A stretch of 64,000 nucleotides of DNA. Origin: Planctomycetota bacterium. GTDB taxonomy: Bacteria > Planctomycetota > Planctomycetia > Pirellulales > UBA1268. The notes beneath the pieces were generated by a model. The model was not told the origin of the DNA, made no database searches, and saw only the letters and a list, made by a program, of their open reading frames with translations. The position numbers and the translations under genes were made by a program. The stretch covers positions 124,001-188,000 of the forward strand of contig QWOQ01000017.1 in the NCBI GenBank assembly GCA_003669585.1, in the 5' to 3' direction. Positions 53,924 through 63,582 of this stretch are shown here, piece after piece (within the stretch, counting starts at the first letter, position 1; each line of letters starts with the position of its first letter).

Positions 53924-54975
53924 ACAGACTCCCACTCCATCCACTGCTCCGCTTGGTTCAACGAGGCATTGAAACGCTCTCTTCGCCTCTTGGCGGATTA
54001 CTCGTCGTGATCGCGGTCATGATCCTTTACGGATGCGCGTATACCATCGATCAGACCGAACAGGTGGTGATTACCCAATTTGGTCGTCCGGTTGGCCAGC
54101 CTCTCAACATCTCAGAAACAGACTCGCACGCTGGTCTTCATTTCAAAATTCCCTTTATTCAAACAGCCAATCGTTTCGAAAAGCGGATCCTTGAGTGGGA
54201 CGGTCTTCCCAGTGAAATGACTACTCGCGACAAACTCTATGTTGTTGTTGATACGTTTGCACGATGGAGAATCGCTGATCCGCTAAAATATTTTCAAAGC
54301 CTTCGCGACGAGCGGAGCGCCCTCTCGCGACTCGATGACATTATCGGTAGCGAAACTCGAAATATTGTCGCCCGTCACGATCTGATCGAGGTCGTGCGTT
54401 CCGACAAGCAGCGAAAGTCAGAGCAGGAAATCACGCTCGCAGAATCCGGGGCTACCGTCGGCGTTCTTCCTCCAATTCAGTTTGGCCGCAAGGAACTCGA
54501 GCGGGAAATTTTTGCCGCCGCGTCTCCTAAAGTTCATATCTGGGGAATCGAGTTACTCGATGTACGAATTAAACGCATCAACTACAAGGCTGGAGTCATT
54601 GAAAAGATCTACGATCGCATGATGTCAGAACGCATGCAGATTGCTGAACGTTTTCGCTCTGAGGGGGAAGGCGAGGCCGCAAAGATTGCAGGCCGAAAGG
54701 AAAAAGATCTGCAACGAATTGAGTCGGATGCCTACCGCACGGTGCAGGAAATTGAAGGTAAATCAGATGCCGAAGCCTCTGAGATTTACGCGAATGCCTA
54801 TACGGCAAGTCCTACGGCAGCCGATTTCTATACATTTCAGAAAACGCTCGACACCTACAGGGCAACGCTCGGTCGTGATAGCACGCTTATCCTGACTACC
54901 GATAGCGATTTTTTTGGGTTATTTAAAAGTATCGATGGAAATCTGGCACCGAGATCTTCAGAAGTGCCGCAATAG
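53920..54975 (+). CDS. hflC: Membrane protease modulator HflC (SPFH domain)
   Basis: 351 residues. N-terminal helix GGLLVVIAVMILYGCAYTID, SPFH domain with TEQVVITQFGRPVGQPLN and FKIPFIQTANRFEKRILEWDG, then a coiled coil with MMSERMQIAERFRSEGEGEAA and the HflC tail segment DAEASEIYANAYTASPTAADFY. It pairs with HflK in a periplasm-facing ring around FtsH. 14 bp separate its stop from the convergent sulfatase stop. Confidence 0.95.
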   Translation: MNRLPLHPLLRLVQRGIETLSSPLGGLLVVIAVMILYGCAYTIDQTEQVVITQFGRPVGQPLNISETDSHAGLHFKIPFIQTANRFEKRILEWDGLPSEMTTRDKLYVVVDTFARWRIADPLKYFQSLRDERSALSRLDDIIGSETRNIVARHDLIEVVRSDKQRKSEQEITLAESGATVGVLPPIQFGRKELEREIFAAASPKVHIWGIELLDVRIKRINYKAGVIEKIYDRMMSERMQIAERFRSEGEGEAAKIAGRKEKDLQRIESDAYRTVQEIEGKSDAEASEIYANAYTASPTAADFYTFQKTLDTYRATLGRDSTLILTTDSDFFGLFKSIDGNLAPRSSEVPQ

Positions 54976-54989
54976 GCGCGCTGGTTTCT

Positions 54990-56363
54990 TCAGGGTTTTC
55001 GTATCGGTTGCTGTGCGCCAACTTCTTTTCGCCACTCGATGAGCGATTGAGCCATCACGGCTGTTGTATCTCCTTCGCGGTCTGAACACTCTTTTGATTC
55101 TCCCGGATCACTTTCGATATCGTAGAGTTCAATTCGATTGTCTTCGAAAAATTCGATCAGCCTCCATCGATCTCTTCGAATCGCACTGTAGGGCGTTGCA
55201 CCACCAGGATGATAGTGCGGGTAGTGCCAGAAGAGGTCTCGTTTCTCGAGATGCGCATCAGGGCGTGCAAGAATTGGCACCAGACTTTTTCCATCAAGGA
55301 CGCTCTCTCGTGGCAGCGGTATTCCGACAACTTCAGCAATCGTTGGAAAGATGTCGAGGCCTGTTACCGGTTCATTGCATACGCGTCCCGGTGCAGAAAT
55401 GCCTTGGCCGGCTACGATGAACGGCACCCGAACACCTCCTTCGTATGCAGAGCCTTTTCCAACTCGTAGCGGTGCATTGCTGGTAACCCCCTGCAGTCCA
55501 CCATTGTCGCTGGTGAAGATGACAAGCGTACGATCAAAGATTTTACAGTCATCCAACGCATCAACGATCCGTCCTACGGCATCATCAAGGCTTGAAAGCA
55601 TTGCGGCATAGGCTGGCGTAGATTGCGTTCGTGCTCCGGCCGCCTTGGCTTTAAATTCCCCAATCCGATTGGGCTTGGCTTGAATCGGCGAGTGAACAGC
55701 ATGAAAAGGAACGTACAGGAAAAATGGACTGTTTTGGTTCTCCTGAATAAAACGTACCGACTCGCTTGCCTCCCGATCGGTAAGATATTCTCCTTCTGGT
55801 CCGTCGGAAAGCGTTGAGATCTTATACGGTGCAAAATAGTTCGGGGGCTGTCCTCGGTGCGTGCCTCCGCGATTGCAATCAAATCCCTGTTTCAGTGGGC
55901 CAAATTCTGGAAGATCGCCCAGGTGCCACTTTCCAATTGAAGCCGTTGCATATCCCGATGCATGCAGCAGTTCAGCAATCGTTATTTCTCCAAGCACTAG
56001 CTGTTTTGTCCAGTTCGGAGGCGATAAGGGCGCGTCGGGTCTGTCATGACCGGCAATCCAGTCTGTGAGATGCAATCGCGCAGGATTCCTTCCTGTCAAC
56101 AAACCGGCACGCGATGGCGAACAGACGGTGCATGCGGAATAGCCACACGTAAACCGGACGCCCCTGTGGGCAAGTGCATCAAGGTGTGGTGTCTCGTGCC
56201 ACACGCTTCCGTCAATACCCAGATCGTGTGCCCCAAGGTCATCTGCAAGCATTACCACAACATTGAAAGGCTGCGCCGAAATTGATTGCACCGTAAAGAT
56301 GCCGTAGCATGCGACACAGATAATCACAACAATAACACCTGTGTAAAGTCGATGGTTCAACAT
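54990..56363 (-). CDS. Exported sulfatase (type I, Cys-type)
   Basis: 457 residues. The N-terminus is a signal peptide (residues 8-30). Sulfatase features are in order: NVVVMLADDLGAHDLG (metal Asp pair), CTVCSPSRAGLLTGRNP with formylglycine Cys 81 in CSPSR, SIGKWHLG, FHAVHSPI and the metal site FTSDNGG. It would hydrolyse sulfate esters, probably of marine polysaccharides, outside the cytoplasm. The Cys must be converted to formylglycine; neither SUMF1 protein in the window looks able to do it. The gene is convergent with hflC and divergent from the DUF1592 gene. Confidence 0.93.
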   Translation of the reverse strand: MLNHRLYTGVIVVIICVACYGIFTVQSISAQPFNVVVMLADDLGAHDLGIDGSVWHETPHLDALAHRGVRFTCGYSACTVCSPSRAGLLTGRNPARLHLTDWIAGHDRPDAPLSPPNWTKQLVLGEITIAELLHASGYATASIGKWHLGDLPEFGPLKQGFDCNRGGTHRGQPPNYFAPYKISTLSDGPEGEYLTDREASESVRFIQENQNSPFFLYVPFHAVHSPIQAKPNRIGEFKAKAAGARTQSTPAYAAMLSSLDDAVGRIVDALDDCKIFDRTLVIFTSDNGGLQGVTSNAPLRVGKGSAYEGGVRVPFIVAGQGISAPGRVCNEPVTGLDIFPTIAEVVGIPLPRESVLDGKSLVPILARPDAHLEKRDLFWHYPHYHPGGATPYSAIRRDRWRLIEFFEDNRIELYDIESDPGESKECSDREGDTTAVMAQSLIEWRKEVGAQQPIRKP

Positions 56364-56700
56364 TCTCTTCCCCCATAGATTGATCTCTTTGCACTATCCG
56401 GTCATTCTCGGTCACGCGCTCCATCAGAAGACTCTACTTTGCGATGGTGCGTCGAGCCTTTCTTGTATCACTCTACTTCAAACGCCATTGAGACTGAGTT
56501 CCGCTGCAACATATCTGGGCACACTTGGGCACCAGTAGTTGCAAGTCGTGTACCGCTCACTTTAAAGTCTTTCTTCTGTTGAACGCTTGGGTTTCTTTCA
56601 TTTGAATCCTTTGTCTTGACTGAAATCTGATGCCGTTCACACCGTATCACCTCTTTGGCAATTGCCCGTGAAGCGACACACAACTACTTTCTCTTGGAAC
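56364..56700. other. Divergent intergenic region, sulfatase / DUF1592 gene
   Basis: About 337 bp between divergent genes; must contain both promoters. A TTGACT hexamer near 56616 is suggestive of a -35 box, but no -10-like hexamer falls 16-18 bases downstream. The DUF1592 frame is open to 56662 without a supported start, so I call this part non-coding. Confidence 0.4.
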
Positions 56701-59214
56701 ATGATTTTTCTGAGACGGCTTGTTCCGTTGTGTGGCTCTGTATGGATTCTCATCGGATCTGTGTATGCAGGCATCCCAGAGGGGCTTTCATCACTGATAC
56801 AGCAGTCTTGCCTCGAGTGCCACGATACGGAAACAGCCGAAGGCGGACTCGATCTTTCGTTGCTGTCCTTTGAACTCAGCGATCGTTGGGTACGCGATCG
56901 CTGGATACACATTCACGATCGAGTTCAAAAGGGAGAAATGCCACCTCAAGATCAGGCCCTTCTGCCACCGGAACAGTCGCACTTTCTCAATCTTCTTGCG
57001 ACGGAGATTGGTCATGTCGATCACGAGGAAATTCTGACCGAGGGTCGTGGACCACTTCGTCGGCTGAATCGCGATGAATACGAACAGAACCTGCGCGATG
57101 TTCTGCAACTCCCCACTCTCGATATCCGTGACATGTTGCCAGAGGATCGCCAAGGGCATCGCTTTCAAAAAACATCTGCAACTCTCGATATGTCGCGCGT
57201 ACAACTCACGGCCTATCTTGATGCTGCCGAAACCGCCTTGCGTCAGGCGATGATTCTCACAGACAAACCACCACCTGTAACGAATTTCCGCGCGATTGGA
57301 ACAGCCTTGTTCCCTGAGGATCATACCTTTGGAGAGCGAGAAGCGATGTTCTTTGCCAAGGACAATACCGCCATTGATTCACAGCATTTAGATGCACTCC
57401 GAGAGAATCCAGCGATTGAACTTGCGCTTTTTCGTTCCGCTCACTGGCCCTATTACGGTTATCCCAAAGGCTTCGTCGCAAAACTACCGGGCGAATACAA
57501 GGTGCGATTCTCCGCACGTGCCGTCGTGCAGATGCAGAAGTACACGCTCATGCCTGCCACGCGAAGCGTGCCGATGACGTTCCGCGCTCGCAAGCCGTCC
57601 GGTCCCGATGTCTCTGGTGATGTGCGCGCCACAGGGGGCTTGATTGACATTCAACCAGAAGTCGCAACGTATGAAACCACCGTGCTGCTGCGTGAGCACG
57701 AAACATTTGAATACAGTCTCCTCGGACTGCCAGTGCCACTGGCAAGAAATATCAATGGTGGTGGGCCGGAATATCGTTATCCACCGCTTCCCGAAGGTGG
57801 ACAGCCCGGTATTGCCTTTCAGTGGCTTGAAGTTGAAGGCCCTGTTGCATCGAACACATGGCCGCCGCCTTCGCATCGCGTACTGTTTGATACTCTCGGT
57901 GCCCATCCAATTTCAAAGCAACCGCTTGAGGATGCGAAAAGACTACTGCGACGGTTCATCGCACAAGCCGGCGGCGAGGCTTTGTCTGAAGAATCCCTAC
58001 ATCACTTTGATCGGCTTATCCAAAGCCGCCTTGAGCACAACGTTCCCTTCGCTGAGTCGATGCTCGCCGGATACAAAGCTTTTCTCTGCTCGGGTCATTT
58101 TCTTTATCTGCATGAGCCTACGCACGCCAGCGATCACCTTGCCATCGCCTCGCGACTTTCTCATTTTCTCACCAACACGCGGCCTGACGTCGGGTTACTC
58201 GAACAGGTGCGGCTTGAAAAACTCCGCGATGCAAAGACACTCCAATCGGAGACCCTTCGACTTATTTCTAGTGACGGCTTCGATCGTTTCGTGAAACATT
58301 TCACCGACTCCTGGCTCAATCTCTGCCATGTGCGCCGCGACGAACCAGACATTCGGCTCTATCCAGAATATCGTTTTGATGACTATCTCGTGGAGTCTAT
58401 GGAACGTGAAACTCGCGCGTTTTTCGCCGCAATGATTCGCGACAATCTTTCTGTTGCCTCGCTCATCGATACAGACTTTGTCTTCGCCAACGACCGCCTT
58501 GCGTCCCACTATCAGCTTTCACCGATCAAAGGTTTTGCAATGCGTAAGGTGACGCTTCCCAAAGACAGTCCGCGTGGGGGACTGCTCACGCAGGCAGCCC
58601 TTTTAAAAGTAACTTCAAACGGCACTAGCACCTCCCCTGTAGTGCGAGGAGCCTGGGTCATGGAACGCCTTCTCGGCGAACCGCCGCCGCCGCCGCCAAC
58701 AAGTGTTCCTGCAGTTGAACCGGACATTCAAGGTGCAAAAACAATTCGCGAACTGCTCTCGCTCCATACTGCGTCGCAGGTGTGTGCAAACTGCCACGCG
58801 CAATTCGATCCTGTCGGTCTGGCGCTTGAAAACTTCGACATTCTAGGAGGCTGGCGAACTGTGTATCGCGGAGTCGAACAGGGCGAACGTGTTTTTGGCA
58901 TCGATCGCGCCGGTCACGACTTCTCTTACACGCTTACGGGGCCTGTCGATGCCAGTGGCACCCTGAGAGATGGTCGTCCTTTTCACGATATTCGGGATTT
59001 AAAAACTTTTTTTGCTGCACGTCCACGGCAACTCGCACGCAATCTTCTTCATCTATTCACCGTTTACTCCACTGGAACTCCAGTGCGTTTCTCCGATCGC
59101 ATAGAAATCGAGGCCCTCCTCGACTCCTGTTCTGTCGACGGCTATCGCGTACGGGATCTTCTGCTTGCGCTGGTTCAAAGCAAAATTTTTCTTGGTCAAG
59201 ATGGTTGTTTGTAA
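56701..59214 (+). CDS. DUF1592-group planctomycete cytochrome protein
   Basis: 837 residues from ATG 56701 (a GTG at 56668 in the same frame is an alternative). The signal peptide ends near VYAG. A PSCyt1-like haem motif CLECH lies at residues 37-41, then DUF1587 (EGRGPLRRLNRDEYEQNLRDV), DUF1595 and DUF1592 (LRRFIAQAGGEALSEESL, then SRLSHFLTNTRPD), DUF1588 with a second CANCH at 695-699 (CAQFDPVGLALENFD context), and DUF1585 (FAARPRQLARNLLHLF) at the end. Exported, haem-binding, function unknown. It is followed 4 bp later by a DUF1552 gene, its regular partner. Confidence 0.92.
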   Translation: MIFLRRLVPLCGSVWILIGSVYAGIPEGLSSLIQQSCLECHDTETAEGGLDLSLLSFELSDRWVRDRWIHIHDRVQKGEMPPQDQALLPPEQSHFLNLLATEIGHVDHEEILTEGRGPLRRLNRDEYEQNLRDVLQLPTLDIRDMLPEDRQGHRFQKTSATLDMSRVQLTAYLDAAETALRQAMILTDKPPPVTNFRAIGTALFPEDHTFGEREAMFFAKDNTAIDSQHLDALRENPAIELALFRSAHWPYYGYPKGFVAKLPGEYKVRFSARAVVQMQKYTLMPATRSVPMTFRARKPSGPDVSGDVRATGGLIDIQPEVATYETTVLLREHETFEYSLLGLPVPLARNINGGGPEYRYPPLPEGGQPGIAFQWLEVEGPVASNTWPPPSHRVLFDTLGAHPISKQPLEDAKRLLRRFIAQAGGEALSEESLHHFDRLIQSRLEHNVPFAESMLAGYKAFLCSGHFLYLHEPTHASDHLAIASRLSHFLTNTRPDVGLLEQVRLEKLRDAKTLQSETLRLISSDGFDRFVKHFTDSWLNLCHVRRDEPDIRLYPEYRFDDYLVESMERETRAFFAAMIRDNLSVASLIDTDFVFANDRLASHYQLSPIKGFAMRKVTLPKDSPRGGLLTQAALLKVTSNGTSTSPVVRGAWVMERLLGEPPPPPPTSVPAVEPDIQGAKTIRELLSLHTASQVCANCHAQFDPVGLALENFDILGGWRTVYRGVEQGERVFGIDRAGHDFSYTLTGPVDASGTLRDGRPFHDIRDLKTFFAARPRQLARNLLHLFTVYSTGTPVRFSDRIEIEALLDSCSVDGYRVRDLLLALVQSKIFLGQDGCL

Positions 59215-59218
59215 CGTC

Positions 59219-60532
59219 ATGCACACTCCACACACCGTTGTTGCATTCCGACGTGTTTCGCGGCGCACTGTTTTGAAAAGCGCTGGCGTGACGCTTGCGC
59301 TACCGCTTCTGGAATGTATGACTTCCTCGCATAGCAGAGCAGATGCAATACAGCCACTTCGCAGAATGCTTCTTATTTCCAACAACCTCGGCGTACTACC
59401 AAAACTTTTTTTCCCTAAGAATACTGGTCGCGATTACACGCTTTCACCATACCTCTTATCACTCGAGAATTTTCGAGCTGACTTCACTGTTTTTAGTGGT
59501 CTTTCTCACCCCGGAGTCGTCGGCGGACACAGTACAGAAAATTGCTTTCTGACTGCGGCACGGGGTCCGACGAAGAGTGGTTTTCGAAATCAGATTTCGC
59601 TCGATCAGTTTGCCTCTGAGAAACTGGGGTGGCTCACCCGATTTCCAACGCTGAATCTTGGCGTCAATATCGACAAAGCCAACCGCAGCCTCTCTTGGAC
59701 GCGAGATGGCGTCTTACTTCCTGCTGAAGAGAATGCTCCTGCATTATTTCAGAAAATGTTCGTCCAGGGGGATCCCGCCTCCGTACAGGAACAGCTTCAG
59801 CGACTCGAAGAACGCGGCAGCATTCTCGACACATTGCTCGATGACACCAACCAGTTTCGACGCACACTCGGTCGGGACGACAAGGCTCGTCTCGATCAAT
59901 ATCTCACCTCTGTTCGTGAAGTCGAAGAGCGTCTGCACGCTGCCCGTGAATGGGAACTGCGCCCAAAGCCAAGCGCTCCACAACCGCCACCTGTCGATAT
60001 CCACGATAAGAAACTTTTCATTGAAAAGTTTGATTTGATGCTCGCCATGGCACAACTCGCGCTGGAATCCCGGTCCACGCGGATCGTTACGCTCATGGTT
60101 GATGCATTTGCGACACCTGCTTTTCAGCTTCATCCCAATCACATTACGACCGACGGCTATCACAATCTCAGCCATCACGGTCAATCTGTTGAAAAAATCC
60201 AGCAACTTGAAGATGTCGACCGCCAACAAATGGCGCTTCTCGCAAAGCTGCTCAAGACTCTCTCGGACACACCGGATGCAGGCCAACGATCGCTCGACAA
60301 CACGATCATTGTGTACGGAAGTAACATGGGTGATTCAAACACCCACGACAATTCAAATCTTCCAATTCTGCTGGCCGGCGGTGGTTTTCGGCACGGAAAT
60401 CACCTTGCATCGAACCACAGTTTTGACACGCCACTGTGCAATCTTTTTTTGAGTATTCTGCACCGCTTGGGGATTGACGTTGATGCATTTGGATCGAGCA
60501 CTGGAACGCTCACGGGCCTAGAACAAACCTAG
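59219..60532 (+). CDS. DUF1552 family Tat-exported protein
   Basis: 437 residues from ATG 59219, 4 bp after the DUF1592 stop; upstream ATGs would overlap that gene. The Tat signal is RRVSRRTVLKSAGVTLALPL. The body has the DUF1552 features ISNNLGVLPKLFFPKN, GLSHPGVVGGHSTENCFLT, ISLDQFASEKLG and the late VYGSNMGDSNTHDNSNLPILLAGGG. It resembles DUF1501 in layout and is probably a haem-protein partner in the envelope. Exact activity unknown. Confidence 0.92.
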   Translation: MHTPHTVVAFRRVSRRTVLKSAGVTLALPLLECMTSSHSRADAIQPLRRMLLISNNLGVLPKLFFPKNTGRDYTLSPYLLSLENFRADFTVFSGLSHPGVVGGHSTENCFLTAARGPTKSGFRNQISLDQFASEKLGWLTRFPTLNLGVNIDKANRSLSWTRDGVLLPAEENAPALFQKMFVQGDPASVQEQLQRLEERGSILDTLLDDTNQFRRTLGRDDKARLDQYLTSVREVEERLHAAREWELRPKPSAPQPPPVDIHDKKLFIEKFDLMLAMAQLALESRSTRIVTLMVDAFATPAFQLHPNHITTDGYHNLSHHGQSVEKIQQLEDVDRQQMALLAKLLKTLSDTPDAGQRSLDNTIIVYGSNMGDSNTHDNSNLPILLAGGGFRHGNHLASNHSFDTPLCNLFLSILHRLGIDVDAFGSSTGTLTGLEQT

Positions 60533-60550
60533 ATTTTGGAAACTTGTACC

Positions 60551-61561
60551 ATGACACATCTGTTTGCAAGGCTACCGTTTATCACTTTTCACAGCCAAAG
60601 CCTCGCGACGAGATACCGAGCATGCACACTTTTGAGTGCGGCAGTTCTCTGGAGTCTGGGTTGGCATGCAATCGCGCAGCCGCCAGCCGTTGATCCAGAC
60701 AAGGAATATCAACTCACCGAGGAGTCTCTTCAACGTTCCGACTCTGTAACACAAGGTACGATCGAAGAACATGTCTGGAAAAGTACTGGTGTCTTTGCCG
60801 GAACTGTGCGGCGGATATGGATCTATGCACCGGCGAAAGAACATCTCGATTCACTCGGCACTCAGGGAGCCGCCGTGATGGTGTTTCAGGACGGCCACGC
60901 CTACATCGATGAAGCAGGGCAGTTCCGGGTTCCAATCGTTTTTGACAACTTGATCCACTCAGGAGAGATGCCCCCAACAATCGGCATCTTTATCGATCCG
61001 GGTCACACCAGCGACTCACTTCCAGGAGACAAACCTGGCTGGCAACCTCCGCCGAATAATCGCAGTCTTGAATACGATACGCTTTCTAGTGCCTATGCAA
61101 CATTTCTCATCGAGGAGATTTTGCCTTTTGCTGCTACGCGTTATCGACTCACCGATGACCCCTCGTGGAGAGCAATTTGCGGCATCTCATCCGGTGGCAT
61201 CTGCGCATTTACAGTCGCTTGGGAGCGTCCCGATCATTTTCAGAAAGTTGTCAGCCACGTCGGGAGCTTTACGAATATTCGCGGTGGGCATGTCTATCCA
61301 TCGCTCGTGCGAAAATCAAAGTCTCAGCCGAAACCTATCCGAGCCTTGTTGCAGGATGGCCAACAAGATCTCGACAATCAGTTTGGAAATTGGTGGCTGG
61401 CCAATCTTGAAATGGAAAAAGCTCTCAGCTTCGCTGGCTACGACCATCGATTCGTTGGTGGCATTGGCGGCCACAACGGCAAGCATGGCGGCGTAATTCT
61501 TCCTGAATCGCTCCGTTGGCTGTGGCGCGATTGGAAAACTGTCGGGAATGCACCGAAGTAA
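60551..61561 (+). CDS. Exported esterase (enterochelin esterase-like)
   Basis: 336 residues from ATG 60551; a TTG at 60536 is possible. Signal peptide ends near HAIAQ. The esterase D-like fold has RRIWIYAPAKEH, VFQDGHAYIDEAG, DNLIHSGEMPPTIGIFID, nucleophile GISSGGICAF and His in GGIGGHNGKHGG. Secreted homologues hydrolyse siderophore or acyl esters; the target is unknown. It is 18 bp after the DUF1552 gene and likely in the same operon. Confidence 0.87.
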   Translation: MTHLFARLPFITFHSQSLATRYRACTLLSAAVLWSLGWHAIAQPPAVDPDKEYQLTEESLQRSDSVTQGTIEEHVWKSTGVFAGTVRRIWIYAPAKEHLDSLGTQGAAVMVFQDGHAYIDEAGQFRVPIVFDNLIHSGEMPPTIGIFIDPGHTSDSLPGDKPGWQPPPNNRSLEYDTLSSAYATFLIEEILPFAATRYRLTDDPSWRAICGISSGGICAFTVAWERPDHFQKVVSHVGSFTNIRGGHVYPSLVRKSKSQPKPIRALLQDGQQDLDNQFGNWWLANLEMEKALSFAGYDHRFVGGIGGHNGKHGGVILPESLRWLWRDWKTVGNAPK

Positions 61562-61601
61562 TACCGATCGAAGCCAGGTTTCTTTATTGAGTTTTTATTT
61601 T

Positions 61602-62822
61602 ATGCCTTCTGTGTCATCGCCGAACATTTCCGAAGCCCCCTTGCCTCCAACAATCCGGGCGTTGGGATGGTCGAGTTTTCTGACCGACATGGCCAGCGAG
61701 GCCATCTATCCCTTGCTGCCTGCATTTTTCATGCGGGAGCTTGGCCTGACGAGCGTTGGAGTTGGACTCCTCGACGGACTCGCGTCTGCCACGGCTGCAA
61801 TTGTAAGACTGCCCGCCGGAATGCTTTCCGATCGAATGGGCCGCCGACCACTGGTGATTGTGGGCTACACTTTGGCTACGCTCTCGCGGCCGTTCATGGG
61901 AATGGTTACTGGGCCTTTCGGCGCATCCATCGTGAGAGTTGCAGACCGCTTTGGAAAAGGGGTTCGTAGTGCTCCTCGCGACGCACTGGTCGCCGATCTT
62001 GTGCCTTCTGACATGCGAGGCCGCGCGTTTGGTCATATTCGCGCGATGGATCATGCCGGTGCAGCAGCAGGACCGCTTGTAGCAATGCTTTTTCTCTGGT
62101 GGTTTCCCGGTCGCGAACGGGCACTGTTTATGCTCACCATTCTTCCTGGTCTCGCAGCGCTTGCCGTAGTCGTTCGATTCGTGCACGATCCTTATCCTGT
62201 TCGGCGCGTTCTGCGTGCTGACATCCCTGCGCAGCCTCTCTGGCCATCGCTTACAGGCCCTCAGAAAACTTTACTCGGGTGCGTGGCACTCTATTCACTC
62301 GGTGCGTCGAGCGAGCAGTTTCTGCTCATGCGCGCTACAGATCTTTTACACTCGGCCGGAATGACTACTGCTGTCGTTCCACTGATCTGGCTTGCAGTGA
62401 GTCTCACGAAGAGTTTGTCAGCGCGATATACCGGACGCTTGAGCGACCGTATGCACCCACGAATCGTTCTCGCGTTTGGCTGGCTCATCTTTGCAGCCGC
62501 TTACGCAGGACTGTCTCTGTCGACAGATCTTTGGACGAGCCTTGGGTTGATCATGCTTGTTGGGATTTCGTACGGCATCTCTGAACCTGCTGAACGATCG
62601 CTTGTGTCGCTGCTTTCGCAACCCGATCAACAAGGGAGTGCGTTCGGATGGTACATGTTGGTTCAAGGATTACTGGCCCTTCCGGCCAGCGTTCTCACGG
62701 GATGGCTTTGGCACCAAGGCAACGATGGCGTGTCGATCGCTCTGGCTGTTTCAGCTGGTCTTCCATTCGCTGCGGCTGTTGTGCTGTGGAGCACCAGAAG
62801 CACTCTTGGAATGCAAAAATGA
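61602..62822 (+). CDS. Major facilitator superfamily transporter
   Basis: 406 residues from ATG 61602 (MPSVSSPN); the frame opens at 61548 with no better start. Twelve hydrophobic segments; the MFS loop motif GMLSDRMGRRPLVIVGY lies between helices 2 and 3, and a related one (YTGRLSDRMHPR) between 8 and 9. The N-terminal segment ALGWSSFLTDMASEAIYPLLP and DRFGKGVRSAPRDALVAD match the UMF23/MFS_1 type found in many planctomycetes. Substrate unknown; efflux is a common guess. Confidence 0.87.
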   Translation: MPSVSSPNISEAPLPPTIRALGWSSFLTDMASEAIYPLLPAFFMRELGLTSVGVGLLDGLASATAAIVRLPAGMLSDRMGRRPLVIVGYTLATLSRPFMGMVTGPFGASIVRVADRFGKGVRSAPRDALVADLVPSDMRGRAFGHIRAMDHAGAAAGPLVAMLFLWWFPGRERALFMLTILPGLAALAVVVRFVHDPYPVRRVLRADIPAQPLWPSLTGPQKTLLGCVALYSLGASSEQFLLMRATDLLHSAGMTTAVVPLIWLAVSLTKSLSARYTGRLSDRMHPRIVLAFGWLIFAAAYAGLSLSTDLWTSLGLIMLVGISYGISEPAERSLVSLLSQPDQQGSAFGWYMLVQGLLALPASVLTGWLWHQGNDGVSIALAVSAGLPFAAAVVLWSTRSTLGMQK

Positions 62823-62835
62823 AGTCCTGATTCTT

Positions 62836-63459
62836 TTAGGGGTCTCCTGTGCTTGTCACAGGAATACCTCTCCATCCGGCACGAACCGCGGCGGCGATAT
62901 CCAATCGATCGTCATCGCCAACCATCGCTAATTCGTCGGGTCTCGCATTGAGCCGTTGTTCCACAGCCCTAAAAAATTCGATCGCGGGCTTTCGCCATCC
63001 AAGTTCAGACGAGGCAAACACATGTGAAGCTTTGTTTAACGGGGAAAGAGCCTGTGCAATAGTGATCAGTCGCTCGTCAAAATTACTGGCAAGCGCAATG
63101 CCACAGCCTTTGAGAATTGCCTTCTCCATCAACGCTTCGCCGTGCGGCAAACTCCGCCACGAAGAAGGGCTTCCAAAATGCTTCCATAAATTTTCGAAGA
63201 TCAGGCCGGATTGCGGTGCATGATCAAAAACATCGTCGACAATACACCGCCATCGTTCGCGCTCGCGTACCTGACTCGTTGCAAACGGGCAACTCCCAGC
63301 TGCGTCGATTGATTCCTGCTTCGACCATGCCTCAGCAAATCTTCTGACGATCTCGTCGCGAGCAGGTTCAACATGGAATTTGTGACCCACCATCACGTAG
63401 GCATCTGCAACCGAAGGCCACGGTTCCACCATGGTTCCCACAACGTCAAAACAAACAAT
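62836..63459 (-). CDS. HAD family hydrolase with probable non-standard start
   Basis: 207 residues if translation begins at ATT 63459. The first standard start in frame is GTG 63441, which lies after the HAD nucleophile motif: the preceding codons read VCFDVVGT, so the essential Asp would be lost. An in-frame stop lies further upstream, and no ATG/GTG/TTG occurs between it and the motif. The remaining motifs are present: ALASNFDERL (motif II), a Lys in LGWRKPAIEFF (motif III) and MVGDDDRLDIAAAVRAGW (motif IV). Cytoplasmic phosphatase or dehalogenase-like enzyme of unknown substrate; D-x-V rather than D-x-D in motif I. Confidence 0.8.
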   Translation of the reverse strand: MVCFDVVGTMVEPWPSVADAYVMVGHKFHVEPARDEIVRRFAEAWSKQESIDAAGSCPFATSQVRERERWRCIVDDVFDHAPQSGLIFENLWKHFGSPSSWRSLPHGEALMEKAILKGCGIALASNFDERLITIAQALSPLNKASHVFASSELGWRKPAIEFFRAVEQRLNARPDELAMVGDDDRLDIAAAVRAGWRGIPVTSTGDP

Positions 63460-63582
63460 GCGAACGCCCGGTGGTGGAAAAATTTCAAGCCCCTTGACCC
63501 TGAACGAACAGAGCGTCTTTTCTCATGAAAAAAACACCGGGAAACATTCACTGCCACAGATGTCAGACTGTTCTTTCATGAA

